Below are positions 14,318 to 20,407 of a DNA stretch of 20,407 nucleotides, piece by piece. The stretch comes from an uncultured Collinsella sp. (lineage in GTDB: Bacteria; Actinomycetota; Coriobacteriia; Coriobacteriales; Coriobacteriaceae). The notes beneath the pieces were generated by a model that saw only the letters and a list, made by a program, of their open reading frames with translations, ran no database searches and was not told where the DNA came from. The first letter of the stretch is position 1. The number at the start of each line of letters is the position of its first letter. The stretch spans positions 1 to 20,407 of the forward strand of contig CABRIF010000033.1 of the NCBI GenBank assembly GCA_902470925.1, in the 5' to 3' direction. The position numbers and the translations under genes were made by a program.

Positions 14318-14320
14318 AAT
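14291..14320 (+). promoter_or_regulatory. Promoter of tRNA-Arg gene
   Basis: TTGTCA (14291-14296) and TAGAAT (14315-14320) are 18 bases apart. The -10 box includes the manO stop codon (TAG 14315-14317). The predicted transcript start lies about 65 bases before the tRNA. Confidence 0.6.
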
Positions 14321-14391
14321 ATCCTGAGCGCGCGTTCTCATGCGGCGGCGGTGTTGTTCCGCAGCGAGTGAGGGCGTCGCGTTATGGCAAT

Positions 14392-14467
14392 GCCTCCGTA
14401 GCTCAGGGGATAGAGCGCCGCTCTCCTAAAGCGGGTGTCGTACGTTCGAATCGTATCGGGGGCACCA
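14392..14467 (+). tRNA. tRNA-Arg (anticodon CCT), CCA encoded
   Basis: A full cloverleaf is visible. Acceptor GCCTCCG (14392-14398) pairs with CGGGGGC (14457-14463). The D stem is GCTC/GAGC, the anticodon stem is CCGCT/AGCGG with loop CTCCTAA giving anticodon CCT, and the T arm has TTCGAAT. A discriminator A is followed by an encoded CCA (14465-14467). It reads AGG, a rare codon in GC-rich actinobacteria. Accessory DNA begins after this gene. Confidence 0.96.
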
Positions 14468-14476
14468 GTATTTCCG

Positions 14477-14516
14477 CAGGTCAGAGGCTTGATTCCTCTG
14501 ACCTGTTTTGCTTTTT
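14477..14516 (+). terminator. Rho-independent terminator after tRNA-Arg
   Basis: CAGGTCAGAGG (14477-14487) and CCTCTGACCTG (14495-14505) form a perfect 11-bp stem with a 7-base loop, followed by TTTTGCTTTTTT. Confidence 0.96.
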
Positions 14517-14520
14517 TAGG

Positions 14521-14818
14521 CGCCCAGATCCATATAAAGGGGTGAAATTGGGGTGAGAATCGACGCCGCGGCATCGCGTGTGGAGTTCAGCCTTGCGGCG
14601 CGTGTCGGACTGCCGGCTGGACGCATCGGGCTGACGGCGTTCTGGGGTGGCAGGTGGCGGCTGTCGGTTCTTTGGATGCTTGCTTGACGTTGGCATGCGT
14701 TCCGCCGAAGCACGCGAGGCCGGCTTGCGTGCACCGGGTTGTCGGCCGTGCGCGGTTGCCGGCGTGCTGGAGGTGCCGGATGGCCGCTTTCGGCCGTGCG
14801 CGTTTGCCGGTTGCGCGC
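14521..14818. other. Gene-free stretch with partial repeat copies
   Basis: No supported gene. CGCATCGGGCTGACGGCG at 14622-14639 is a stray copy of the left edge of the 224-bp element. From 14745 on, the sequence is identical to 18105 on (see the 224-bp repeat entries), so 14745-14818 is a left extension shared by copies 1 and 2 only. Confidence 0.6.
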
Positions 14819-15042
14819 GCATCGGGCTGACGGCGCTCTGGAGACTCTGGATGGCTACTGTCAGCTGTGCACGACTGTCAGCTATGTACGATTTGGCAGC
14901 GCTACCAGGAGGCGCTGATACATCTCCTTCTTTCCGTCAGCCTTTCTACCTGGGGAACCTTTTCTCGCCCATGCATCTCCGTGCATGCGATTTGACACAG
15001 ATGACAGTCGTACATATCTGACAGCGGCACACAGCTGACAGT
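14819..15042 (+). repeat. 224-bp intergenic element, copy 1
   Basis: The element starts GCATCGGGCTGACGGCG. After a 38-base lead it contains two tandem 17-bp iterons, ACTGTCAGCTGTGCACG (14857-14873) and ACTGTCAGCTATGTACG (14874-14890). A conserved middle with CATGCA-N6-TGCATG (near 14970-14988) follows, and then the iterons recur inverted at 15008-15042. The outer 35-bp ends (14857-14891 and 15008-15042) match at 30 of 35 positions as inverted repeats. Copies 2 and 3 are at 18179 and 20184, same orientation and same length. No transposase is seen, so it is MITE-like or a structured/protein-binding site. The open frame through it is not conserved in copy 3, so it is not a gene. Confidence 0.9.
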
Positions 15043-15398
15043 GGCTGTCGGGGCGCAGAACCGGTGATCGCGCGCGGCTGGCAGCCACGGACGCGCGGTT
15101 GGCGGCGGCACGTGGCGGGCGACCGCGGGTGAGAGGCCGACGACCGCGCGCGGCCGTCGGCGGCAGGCGAGGCGCAAAGTCGACGAGACTGCGCTTGGTC
15201 GACATCCCGGGCCAGGACCGACGATCGCGTGCGGCTGGCAACAGTGGTCCGGAAACCGGAAGTTTGCCGGTAGGCTGTTGGCGCACAGTCGACGGTCACG
15301 CAAGTATACGGCCAACAGCTGCAGATGGCTTGGACCGCATCCAAGGCTTCGAAGTGTTTTGGTCCAACTGCGAGCTGGGATGTGCCCAAGCAGTCGGC
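15043..15398. other. Gene-free GC-rich stretch with degenerate repeats
   Basis: No supported gene. An 18-base unit, GATCGCGCGCGGCTGGCA (15066-15083), recurs with one change at 15223-15240. GGCTGTCGG-type fragments link it to sequence found at 14655 and 19961. Open frames on both strands are Arg-rich GC shadows. Confidence 0.5.
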
Positions 15399-15417
15399 GA
15401 GCCGTGGAAAGCGGCTC
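15399..15417. terminator. Hairpin at the 3' side of the XRE gene
   Basis: GAGCCG (15399-15404) and CGGCTC (15412-15417) form a 6-bp stem with a 7-base loop, 5 bases beyond the XRE stop. TATTTT follows on the plus strand only, so it is a weak candidate for ending the minus-strand transcript. Confidence 0.35.
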
Positions 15418-15422
15418 TATTT

Positions 15423-15644
15423 TCAGAAGAATTCGGAATCAAAGAATGCGCTGAGCGATACACCGAAACCATCGGAGATCTTCTTCATATTGAGAAGGGT
15501 CACGTTACGTTTGCCAGCCTCAATTGAAGCGTAGTACGACCTGTCCATGCCTATGGCGTTGGCAAAGCCTTCTTGGCTCAGCCCCATGTCGGTGCGGAGT
15601 TCTTTGCAGCGGATGCCGAATGATGTCTGAATCTGCGTGTCCAT
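15423..15644 (-). CDS. Small XRE/Cro-CI family HTH regulator
   Basis: This 73-residue single-domain DNA-binding protein fills one helix-turn-helix_3 (XRE) fold. RCKELRTDMGLSQEGFANAIGMD carries the first helices, split as RCKELRTDMGLSQEGFAN and AIGMDRSYYASIEAGKRN, with the recognition helix around 33-45; LNMKKISDGFGVSLSAFFDSEF closes the fold. Length and architecture resemble phage repressors and controller (C) proteins of mobile or restriction-modification loci. The start ATG is at 15644. It is divergent from the surface-protein gene over an 83-base gap full of GTTGT/ACAAC half-sites, so it probably represses both directions. Codon use is less GC-rich than the left half of the window, suggesting acquisition. 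No partner toxin or methylase is visible. Confidence 0.9.
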   Translation of the reverse strand: MDTQIQTSFGIRCKELRTDMGLSQEGFANAIGMDRSYYASIEAGKRNVTLLNMKKISDGFGVSLSAFFDSEFF

Positions 15645-15660
15645 GCCATCAAGTTCAGCT

Positions 15661-15697
15661 ATTGTTGTATTTGTAACAACGGACTATATACAACAAT
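15661..15697 (+). promoter_or_regulatory. Divergent operator/promoter between XRE and surface-protein genes
   Basis: ATTGTTGTAT (15661-15670) and ATACAACAAT (15688-15697) are perfect inverted 10-mers 17 bases apart. A further ACAAC (15676-15680) pairs with GTTGT (15664-15668), giving three half-sites. TTGTTG (15662-15667) and TATATA (15685-15690) are spaced 17 bases apart for the plus-strand gene, so both boxes are embedded in the operator arms. This is typical of XRE autorepression. Confidence 0.7.
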
Positions 15698-15727
15698 CGT
15701 TCGTTGGAACGCAGAGGGGAAAGGTGA

Positions 15728-17011
15728 ATGATGGAAGATAAAAGGGATTCTGATAAGGATAAGCGGCAGGATGAGCAGGATCAGGACGATCAGGGCCGGG
15801 TCATGCAAGAAGGAAATGTTTCGAGGCGGGGCGCGCAGGAGACGGGCACGCAGCAGATGCCGCGCGTCCCAGCCGAGGGCGAGAAGGGTGGCGAGAAGGG
15901 CACCATCGTCCTCTTCGGGCGCGAGGTGTCAAAGAAGAAGGTGGTCATGGCGGGACTCGGAGGCTTTCTGGCACTCGCCCTTATCGGTGGCGGGGCATGG
16001 TATGCCATGAGCCGGGAGCCTCAGGACGCGAAGCCTCCCGTGCAGCAGGTGGAGAAGCAGGAGCGGCAGGTCATCTGCATCGGAGCCAAGGCGGACGGGT
16101 GGGTGAAGGGCGAGTCGTCGCCGGTCATCGCGCATATCGTCAACGAGGACGAGAAGGTCGACTACTACCACGCCTACGACGCGAATGTGGCCGTGGAACT
16201 GGACGTTCCCGCCGATGGAGACTACAAGGTGTCCTTCATCACGCCGGTCAACAAGGACGGTTCCATCTACGAGGTGCCCGCCGAGACGGCTGTGAAGGCG
16301 GAGACCGTGAAGAAGGGGGAGAAGGGCGACGGGGAGGGGACCCTGCCGTTCACCTTCAAGCCCGTGAAGGCCGCCGACGCATCCACGGATGACCTCAATG
16401 CGGTCGCGGAGGCTGTGACGGAGGCCGTGAAGAAGGGCGACGGGACCCTTTCCGGCGAGAACGGTACCAAGGTCATCGAGACCGTGAAGGCCAACCTCAA
16501 GGCAAACCAGAACGCCGACGAGAAGAAGGTGGAAGAGGAGACCCAGAAGGCCGAGGAATCCAAGCCAGTCGACGGCAAGGACGAAGCAGGCACGGGCAAT
16601 GGCAGCGCCCCCGCCGGCGGCTCATCCAGCCAGAGCCAAGGCGGGGACTCCGGCTCCAACGGCAGTTCCGGCGGCTCGAATAACAGCGGGGGCGAGAGCA
16701 AGCCGCAGCATACCCATAACTGGGTTGCCGAGACCACCGTTGTCCATCACGATGCGCAATATCGGACTGATAAAATCTATCATCCTGCGGTAATTGAGTA
16801 TCATACCGTTTGCAATTCTTGTGGAGCAATTATTGATGGACATGCTGTCGAACACCTAGAGAGTAGCGAAACATGTGAGTCATATACCACTAATAAACAG
16901 ATTATTATCTCTAATGAGTGGTATGAAGAAGTTCAGACTCTTGTAAGTGAGGCTTGGGATGAAACTGTAAATACAGGTCGTTATACCTGCTCTTGTGGCG
17001 CGGTCAAATAG
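15728..17011 (+). CDS. Single-pass membrane-anchored surface protein with Cys/His-rich C-terminal domain
   Basis: The protein has 427 residues; function is unknown. A highly charged cytosolic N-terminus (1-70) precedes one membrane helix (about 72-94, VVMAGLGGFLALALIGGGAW). An outside region (about 105-215, beta-like, with YYHAYDANVAVELDVPADGD) is followed by a Lys/Glu-rich helical stretch and a Gly/Ser linker (about 295-325). The C-terminal domain (about 327-427) has HTHNW, VHHDAQY, CNSCGA, GHAVEH, ETCESY and CSCGA. This Cys/His pattern resembles short zinc-binding modules that I recall in surface proteins of gut Firmicutes and Coriobacteriia. GC content falls sharply from about 16735, so the tail looks grafted. 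ATG 15728 and ATG 15731 are both usable; GAGGGGAAAGG lies just upstream. It is divergent from the XRE gene and followed by a terminator. Confidence 0.82.
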   Translation: MMEDKRDSDKDKRQDEQDQDDQGRVMQEGNVSRRGAQETGTQQMPRVPAEGEKGGEKGTIVLFGREVSKKKVVMAGLGGFLALALIGGGAWYAMSREPQDAKPPVQQVEKQERQVICIGAKADGWVKGESSPVIAHIVNEDEKVDYYHAYDANVAVELDVPADGDYKVSFITPVNKDGSIYEVPAETAVKAETVKKGEKGDGEGTLPFTFKPVKAADASTDDLNAVAEAVTEAVKKGDGTLSGENGTKVIETVKANLKANQNADEKKVEEETQKAEESKPVDGKDEAGTGNGSAPAGGSSSQSQGGDSGSNGSSGGSNNSGGESKPQHTHNWVAETTVVHHDAQYRTDKIYHPAVIEYHTVCNSCGAIIDGHAVEHLESSETCESYTTNKQIIISNEWYEEVQTLVSEAWDETVNTGRYTCSCGAVK

Positions 17012-17036
17012 CATACTGGTAGACACAAAATCAAAG

Positions 17037-17061
17037 CCCTCGGCCTTATGGTCGGGGGTTT
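17037..17061 (+). terminator. Terminator of the surface-protein gene
   Basis: CCCTCGGCC (17037-17045) pairs with GGTCGGGGG (17050-17058), allowing two G-U pairs, around a TTAT loop. It is followed by TTT and preceded by AAA. It lies 26 bases after the stop codon. Confidence 0.75.
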
Positions 17062-18104
17062 GCCATGTCCATATATATTTGAAATCATTCCTGTGATTTG
17101 GCCTCGGGATTCCACCCCGAACCCCGCAAGGGACGCGTCCCTTGACCCATATGCGGGCGCTGCCCGAACCCGTCCTCGCCGGAGGGCAGGGAAAGCAGGT
17201 GCCTCCTTTCCTTCACCGAGAGGATGCCCCGTGAGCCTCTTGCAAACGGGCTTTCGCGGCATATCCTCGCCACGGGTCGGGTTCTGTTGCTTTCTGTACC
17301 CGCCTTCATTGTTTCGTCCGATATCAGGGCCCGGAGAGCGTGACGAGTGTCCGTTGCTTCTTAGCGAAGATTGCGACCCGCTTTAGGCGCTCAGCGATCA
17401 GAAGGCGGTTGCGACGTGCTTCGTCTGCCGAAAAGGCTGCTGCCAGCTATCTTCACATTCATGCTCGATGTGCCTCGACGTTTTTCGCCTCCGTAGCGAG
17501 CGCGGAGTTGCCAAGAAGCTCGGCTGACTGCTTTGCTGCACCCGGAGAAGAGGGCGGGTGTTTCTACATGCACTTGGTGTATAGGCATGCGCAAACGCTC
17601 TTCGCCCCAATGCTGGCAGCTCCGTTTTTTGGCCACTTGTAATTCGTTTCGCCTGTTCCATCTTTGTTTTGCTGTCTAAATCATCTTGGCTGTTCCGAGT
17701 TTGCTCCGATCTTCCCATCTCGTTTCGGCGGCTCTGGGGTTGTGACAGCTGTGCGATTTGGCTTCGATTGTCAATTTCTTCTTCAAATCTAGTCCGGCAA
17801 CCTTCCGTGCATTCAGGGCAGCATGACGATCGTGCACGTGGAGTAGTCGGTTGCGTATGATTGTCCAGCTCGCTTTGTTGTCGGTTGAATGTCGTTGCGG
17901 GTCTCATCAGGCGAACGAGTTGTCATACTCGTCTCGCGCTGCTGTGGGCTGGACAGAAATGGGCTGCGTTACCGGCTACGTATGGTTGTCAACTGCGCAC
18001 GCTGCTGCGGACCGGGCGCGCTGATGGGGCCGGTCCGGGCATGCAGGCCGAAGTGTCGGGCGCGTGTTGCTCCGGGCCATGCGGGCCTGCAAGCTGGAGC
18101 ACCT
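17062..18104. other. 1-kb gene-free stretch, possible mobile-element remnant
   Basis: No supported gene. The first 280 bases are dense in inverted repeats: TCGGG/CCCGA (17104-17120), an 18-bp perfect palindrome CAAGGGACGCGTCCCTTG (17127-17144), and a bulged stem GAGGATGCC with GGCATATCCTC (17220-17268). From recollection, sequence of this style occurs between genes of large conjugative elements in gut bacteria; I could not test that. From about 17640 the base composition becomes mixed and less GC-rich. Long open frames exist on both strands (for example minus 17398-17907), but their products are Arg/Ser/Gln-rich, lack a credible start site, and match no family I know. Confidence 0.5.
17127..17144. 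repeat. 18-bp perfect palindrome
   Basis: CAAGGGACGCGTCCCTTG is fully self-complementary. It lies in the structured stretch after the surface-protein gene and may be a protein-binding site or part of a mobile-element control region. Confidence 0.7.
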
Positions 18105-18178
18105 GCCGTGCGCGGTTGCCGGCGTGCTGGAGGTGCCGGATGGCCGCTTTCGGCCGTGCGCGTTTGCCGGTTGCGCGC
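18105..18178 (+). repeat. Left extension shared by element copies 1 and 2
   Basis: Bases 18105-18178 equal 14745-14818 exactly. With the adjacent element they give 216 identical bases (14745-14960 and 18105-18320). Copy 3 lacks this extension. Confidence 0.9.
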
Positions 18179-18402
18179 GCATCGGGCTGACGGCGCTCTG
18201 GAGACTCTGGATGGCTACTGTCAGCTGTGCACGACTGTCAGCTATGTACGATTTGGCAGCGCTACCAGGAGGCGCTGATACATCTCCTTCTTTCCGTCAG
18301 CCTTTCTACCTGGGGAACCTCTCCTCGCTCATGCATTCCCATGCATGCGATTTGACACAGCTGACAGTCGTACATATCTGACAGTGGCACACAGCTGACA
18401 GT
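18179..18402 (+). repeat. 224-bp intergenic element, copy 2
   Basis: Same length and orientation as copy 1, starting exactly 3360 bases further on. The left 142 bases are identical to copy 1; differences are concentrated after 18320. The right edge carries one extra inverted iteron, with TCGTACATACCTGACAG running past 18402 to about 18418. It lies about 55 bases upstream of the AbiE promoter region. Confidence 0.9.
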
Positions 18403-18456
18403 CGTACATACCTGACAGACCTGCGAGAAATCAAACCTCTTCAGTTGTCTAAATCG

Positions 18457-18485
18457 ACTTAATATGACAAAATTTTAAGTAGAAT
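18457..18485 (+). promoter_or_regulatory. Candidate operator/promoter of the AbiE pair
   Basis: ACTTAA (18457-18462) and TTAAGT (18475-18480) are perfect inverted arms 12 bases apart in an AT-rich island. TAGAAT (18480-18485) is a plausible -10 box, and the left arm falls at the -35 position. AbiEi antitoxins are known to repress their own promoter by binding inverted repeats, so this is the best candidate site. Confidence 0.55.
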
Positions 18486-18508
18486 CAGACGCGTGGGAGG
18501 TGGTTGGC

Positions 18509-19093
18509 GTGCAGGGAATCGTCGATCTGGCAGAACAAAACGGTGGAATGGTGACGTCGGCACAGGTTGCAGCCGCGGGTATTCCACGAGCGCGGATTTC
18601 CGATATGGTGAAGGCGGGGGAGCTCGAGCGGGTACAGCGTGGCGTTTACTGTCTTGCCACCGCGTGGGAGGACGAGTTTTTGGCGGCGCAGCTCCGCTTT
18701 CCCAAAGGCATCTTCTCGGACGACACCGCTCTCTACCTTCATGGATACACGGATCGAACGCCGTTTCAGCTTGCTATGACATTTCCGCGTTCGTATCGGG
18801 CTACAAAGGCCCGCGAGGCAGACATCAGGGTGCGCACGTGCGCTGATGACGTCCTTGACTTGGGGCTCACTGTGGTTAAAACCGCCTACGGCAATGATGT
18901 TGAGGCATACGATCTCGAGCGCACGCTCTGCGATGCCGTCCGCGGGCGACGTCTTGTAGACATTCAGGTCGTCAATCCTGCGATGAGGCGGTACGTGCGC
19001 AGCAGCGGGAGGAACATTCAGAAGCTGCTGGGATATGCGCGCAAGCTCGGCGTGGAAAAGAAGATACGCAGCTACCTGGAGGTGCTTCTGTGA
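18509..19093 (+). CDS. abiEi: Type IV toxin-antitoxin AbiEi-family antitoxin
   Basis: This 194-residue antitoxin/transcriptional repressor has an N-terminal winged helix-turn-helix (about 1-50: VDLAEQNGGMVTSAQVAAAG, then IPRARISDMVKAGELERVQRGVY) and a C-terminal AbiEi antitoxin region (about 75-194), including YGNDVEAYDLERTLCDAVRG and a basic C-terminus. By family knowledge it represses the operon and counteracts the toxin without binding it stably (type IV). The start is GTG 18509: GGGAGG (18495-18500) is then 8 bases upstream, whereas the longer GTG at 18500 would overlap the ribosome site. Its stop overlaps the toxin start by 4 bases (GTGA, 19090-19093). Homologues give abortive protection against phages. 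It lies between element copies 2 and 3. Confidence 0.9.
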   Translation: MQGIVDLAEQNGGMVTSAQVAAAGIPRARISDMVKAGELERVQRGVYCLATAWEDEFLAAQLRFPKGIFSDDTALYLHGYTDRTPFQLAMTFPRSYRATKAREADIRVRTCADDVLDLGLTVVKTAYGNDVEAYDLERTLCDAVRGRRLVDIQVVNPAMRRYVRSSGRNIQKLLGYARKLGVEKKIRSYLEVLL

Positions 19094-19935
19094 GAACGAA
19101 GAACGCGATGCAGCTCAAGGCGCTCATCCGTAACAAGGCAAAAGAGGAAGGTGTGCCTCCGCAGCTCGTGATGCAGAACTATCTGCTTGAGCGCCTGCTT
19201 GAGCGGATATCGCTTTCGCCTTGGCGCGACTGCGTGGTCATCAAAGGGGGAATGCTTATCAGCTCGCTGGTGGGCGTTGACAAGCGCAGTACCAAGGACC
19301 TCGACACAACCGTACGGGGCTTCGCGTTGACTCACGAGAATGCCGAGCGAGCGTTCCGCGAAATTGCCGCGGTGAGCGTGAAAGATGATTTTGCATTTGA
19401 ATTCGTGCGTGTCGAGGACATACGGGAGGCGGATGAATATCCTGGCATTCGGGTTCATATGGCGGCTGTGTATGAAAAGATGAGCTCGCCGGTCACCGTG
19501 GATGCAACCACGGGCGACAGGATTACTCCCGATGCCGTCGAGTATCGATACCCGCTCATGTTTGATGAACGTGCGCTCTCGCTTATGGCCTATCCACTTG
19601 CAACCATACTGGCCGAGAAGCTCGAGACTGTAATCAGCAGGGATGTTGCCAACACGCGCCCGCGCGACTATTACGATTTGCATATGCTCTGGCTCGCTAG
19701 GCGGGATGAGATGGATCCCGCCGTGCTCAAAGACGCTCTTGCGGCTACAGCGGAAAGGCGCGCCACGAAGGCGGGCATGGGTGGCTATCGTGAGATTATG
19801 GAGCGCGTTGTGCATGATGCCAGCATGCAGGGCCGGTGGATGGCATATGCCCATAGGTATCCCTATGTGGGAGACATGACGCTTGAACAAGCGTGTGACA
19901 CCGTGGTTGCCATCATGGAAGCCATTGGCTGGTGA
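19090..19935 (+). CDS. abiEii: AbiEii/AbiGii-family nucleotidyltransferase toxin
   Basis: This 281-residue toxin is of the polymerase-beta-like nucleotidyltransferase fold. The active-site region has KGG (G53-G54) followed by STKDLDTTV, where D70 and D72 are the metal-binding Asp pair. Further motifs are LAEKLETVISR (E176-K177) and RPRDYYDLH (190-198), matching the conserved AbiEii lysine and the R-x-D-x-Y-D-L block. All key residues are present, so it should be active. Related toxins modify tRNA 3' ends with nucleotides (MenT-type) or bind GTP; the exact target here is inferred, not shown. GTG start 19090 has GGAGGTG (19078-19084) just upstream, inside the antitoxin gene, so expression is coupled. 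No terminator is evident after the stop. Confidence 0.92.
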   Translation: MRTKNAMQLKALIRNKAKEEGVPPQLVMQNYLLERLLERISLSPWRDCVVIKGGMLISSLVGVDKRSTKDLDTTVRGFALTHENAERAFREIAAVSVKDDFAFEFVRVEDIREADEYPGIRVHMAAVYEKMSSPVTVDATTGDRITPDAVEYRYPLMFDERALSLMAYPLATILAEKLETVISRDVANTRPRDYYDLHMLWLARRDEMDPAVLKDALAATAERRATKAGMGGYREIMERVVHDASMQGRWMAYAHRYPYVGDMTLEQACDTVVAIMEAIGW

Positions 19936-20183
19936 GGCGCATTGCGGGGCGGTTGACAGCGGCTGTCGGTGCGGCCTGAGCTGGCTTCCTGTGGAAGGGA
20001 AGAGCCGCCGTATTGATGGTTTGGATCGCATGTGGGGCTGGCGAAACGTGGCGAAGGGCGAGTGCTTGTGGCCGATTGCCGGAGATGCACGGGTTGGCGG
20101 TTGCGCATGTCCCCGATGGCTGAGGGCCTAGTTGTGGGTAGGCATGGGCCGCGTCGCCAACGGCGTGCGGCTGTCGGCTGTGT
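19936..20183. other. Gene-free stretch between AbiEii and element copy 3
   Basis: No supported gene. GACAGCGGCTGTC (19955-19967) is a perfect 13-bp palindrome 20 bases after the toxin stop. It resembles the right edge of copy 1 (TGACAGTGGCTGTCGG, 15036-15051), so it may be an element fragment. GGTTTGGATCGCAT (20019) echoes GGCTTGGACCGCAT (15328). Confidence 0.5.
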
Positions 20184-20407
20184 GCATCGGGCTGACGGCG
20201 CTCTGGAGACCCTGGATGGTTACTGTCAGCTGTGCACGACTGTCAGCTATGTACGATTTGGCAGCGTTATCATGAGGTGCTGATACATATCCTGTCTTCC
20301 GTCATCACTTCTACCTGGGGAATCTTCTCTTGCGCATGCATGCCCGTGCATGCGATTTGACACAGCTGACAGTCGTACATATCTGACAGTGGCACACAGC
20401 TGACAGT
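20184..20407 (+). repeat. 224-bp intergenic element, copy 3 (at contig end)
   Basis: Full-length by comparison with copies 1 and 2, same orientation. The middle is more diverged (about 20275-20345), but the iterons and the CATGCA-N6-TGCATG hairpin are kept. The frame that is open through copies 1 and 2 hits a TGA near 20273. The window ends on the last base of the right inverted end, as expected when an assembler stops at a multicopy repeat. Confidence 0.9.

Noticed and set aside
14647..15021. Open frame through element copy 1 (also 18064-18381 in copy 2)
   Set aside because: Most of it is the 224-bp repeat; the same frame is stopped by TGA in copy 3, and the iterons are conserved as DNA rather than as codons.
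14857..15042. CRISPR array from the repeated 17-bp units
   Set aside because: Units are tandem without spacers and inverted on the right side, and no cas genes are present.
17398..17907. 169-codon minus-strand open frame in the gene-free stretch
   Set aside because: No ribosome site, Gln/Ser/Arg-rich product without any recognisable domain; overlaps another equally weak frame on the plus strand.
14819..20407. Insertion sequence with a transposase between the repeats
   Set aside because: The genes between copies are a regulator, a surface protein and a toxin-antitoxin pair; none has transposase or recombinase motifs.

Overview
The window looks like a complete draft-assembly contig from a high-GC Gram-positive gut bacterium of the class Coriobacteriia, most likely Collinsella or a close relative. 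This is inferred from the GC-rich actinobacterial coding style, strong AAAGGAGG-type ribosome binding sites, a mannose-family PTS operon with a DUF956/ManO gene, and abundant short GC-rich intergenic repeats. It is not proven by a marker gene. The first 47 bases are not biological: they are an Illumina Nextera i5 adapter with its index. The last base coincides with the end of a multicopy repeat, so both ends look like assembly limits.

The left half (about 0.5-14.5 kb) is core-like. It holds glmS (amino-sugar synthesis), a LysR regulator divergent from a YeiH-type ten-helix-class transporter with a perfect T-N11-A operator between them, an unrecognised 120-residue protein, and a MarR-heterodimeric ABC exporter operon. 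In that operon the three genes overlap, and two copies of a 12-bp palindrome sit on the promoter. Next come a mannose-family PTS operon (IIAB, IIC, IID), the ManO/DUF956 gene, and tRNA-Arg(CCT) with its own promoter and a clear terminator. Four copies of a 28-bp repeat and two copies of a 66-bp module lie on both sides of the PTS operon, in a different order on each side.

The right part (about 14.5-20.4 kb), beginning just after the tRNA gene, is accessory. Three same-direction copies of an undescribed 224-bp element (17-bp iterons arranged as inverted ends around a conserved middle) bracket two gene cassettes. The first is an XRE repressor divergent from a membrane-anchored surface protein, whose AT-rich Cys/His tail looks grafted on, followed by about 1 kb of structured, gene-free sequence that may be a mobile-element remnant. 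The second is a type IV AbiEi/AbiEii toxin-antitoxin (phage-defence) pair.

The most interesting signals are the 224-bp element and the cassette-like layout it creates, the permuted 28-bp/66-bp repeats around the PTS operon, the duplicated MarR operator, the mosaic surface protein, and the Ala-rich disordered segments found in several neighbouring proteins.
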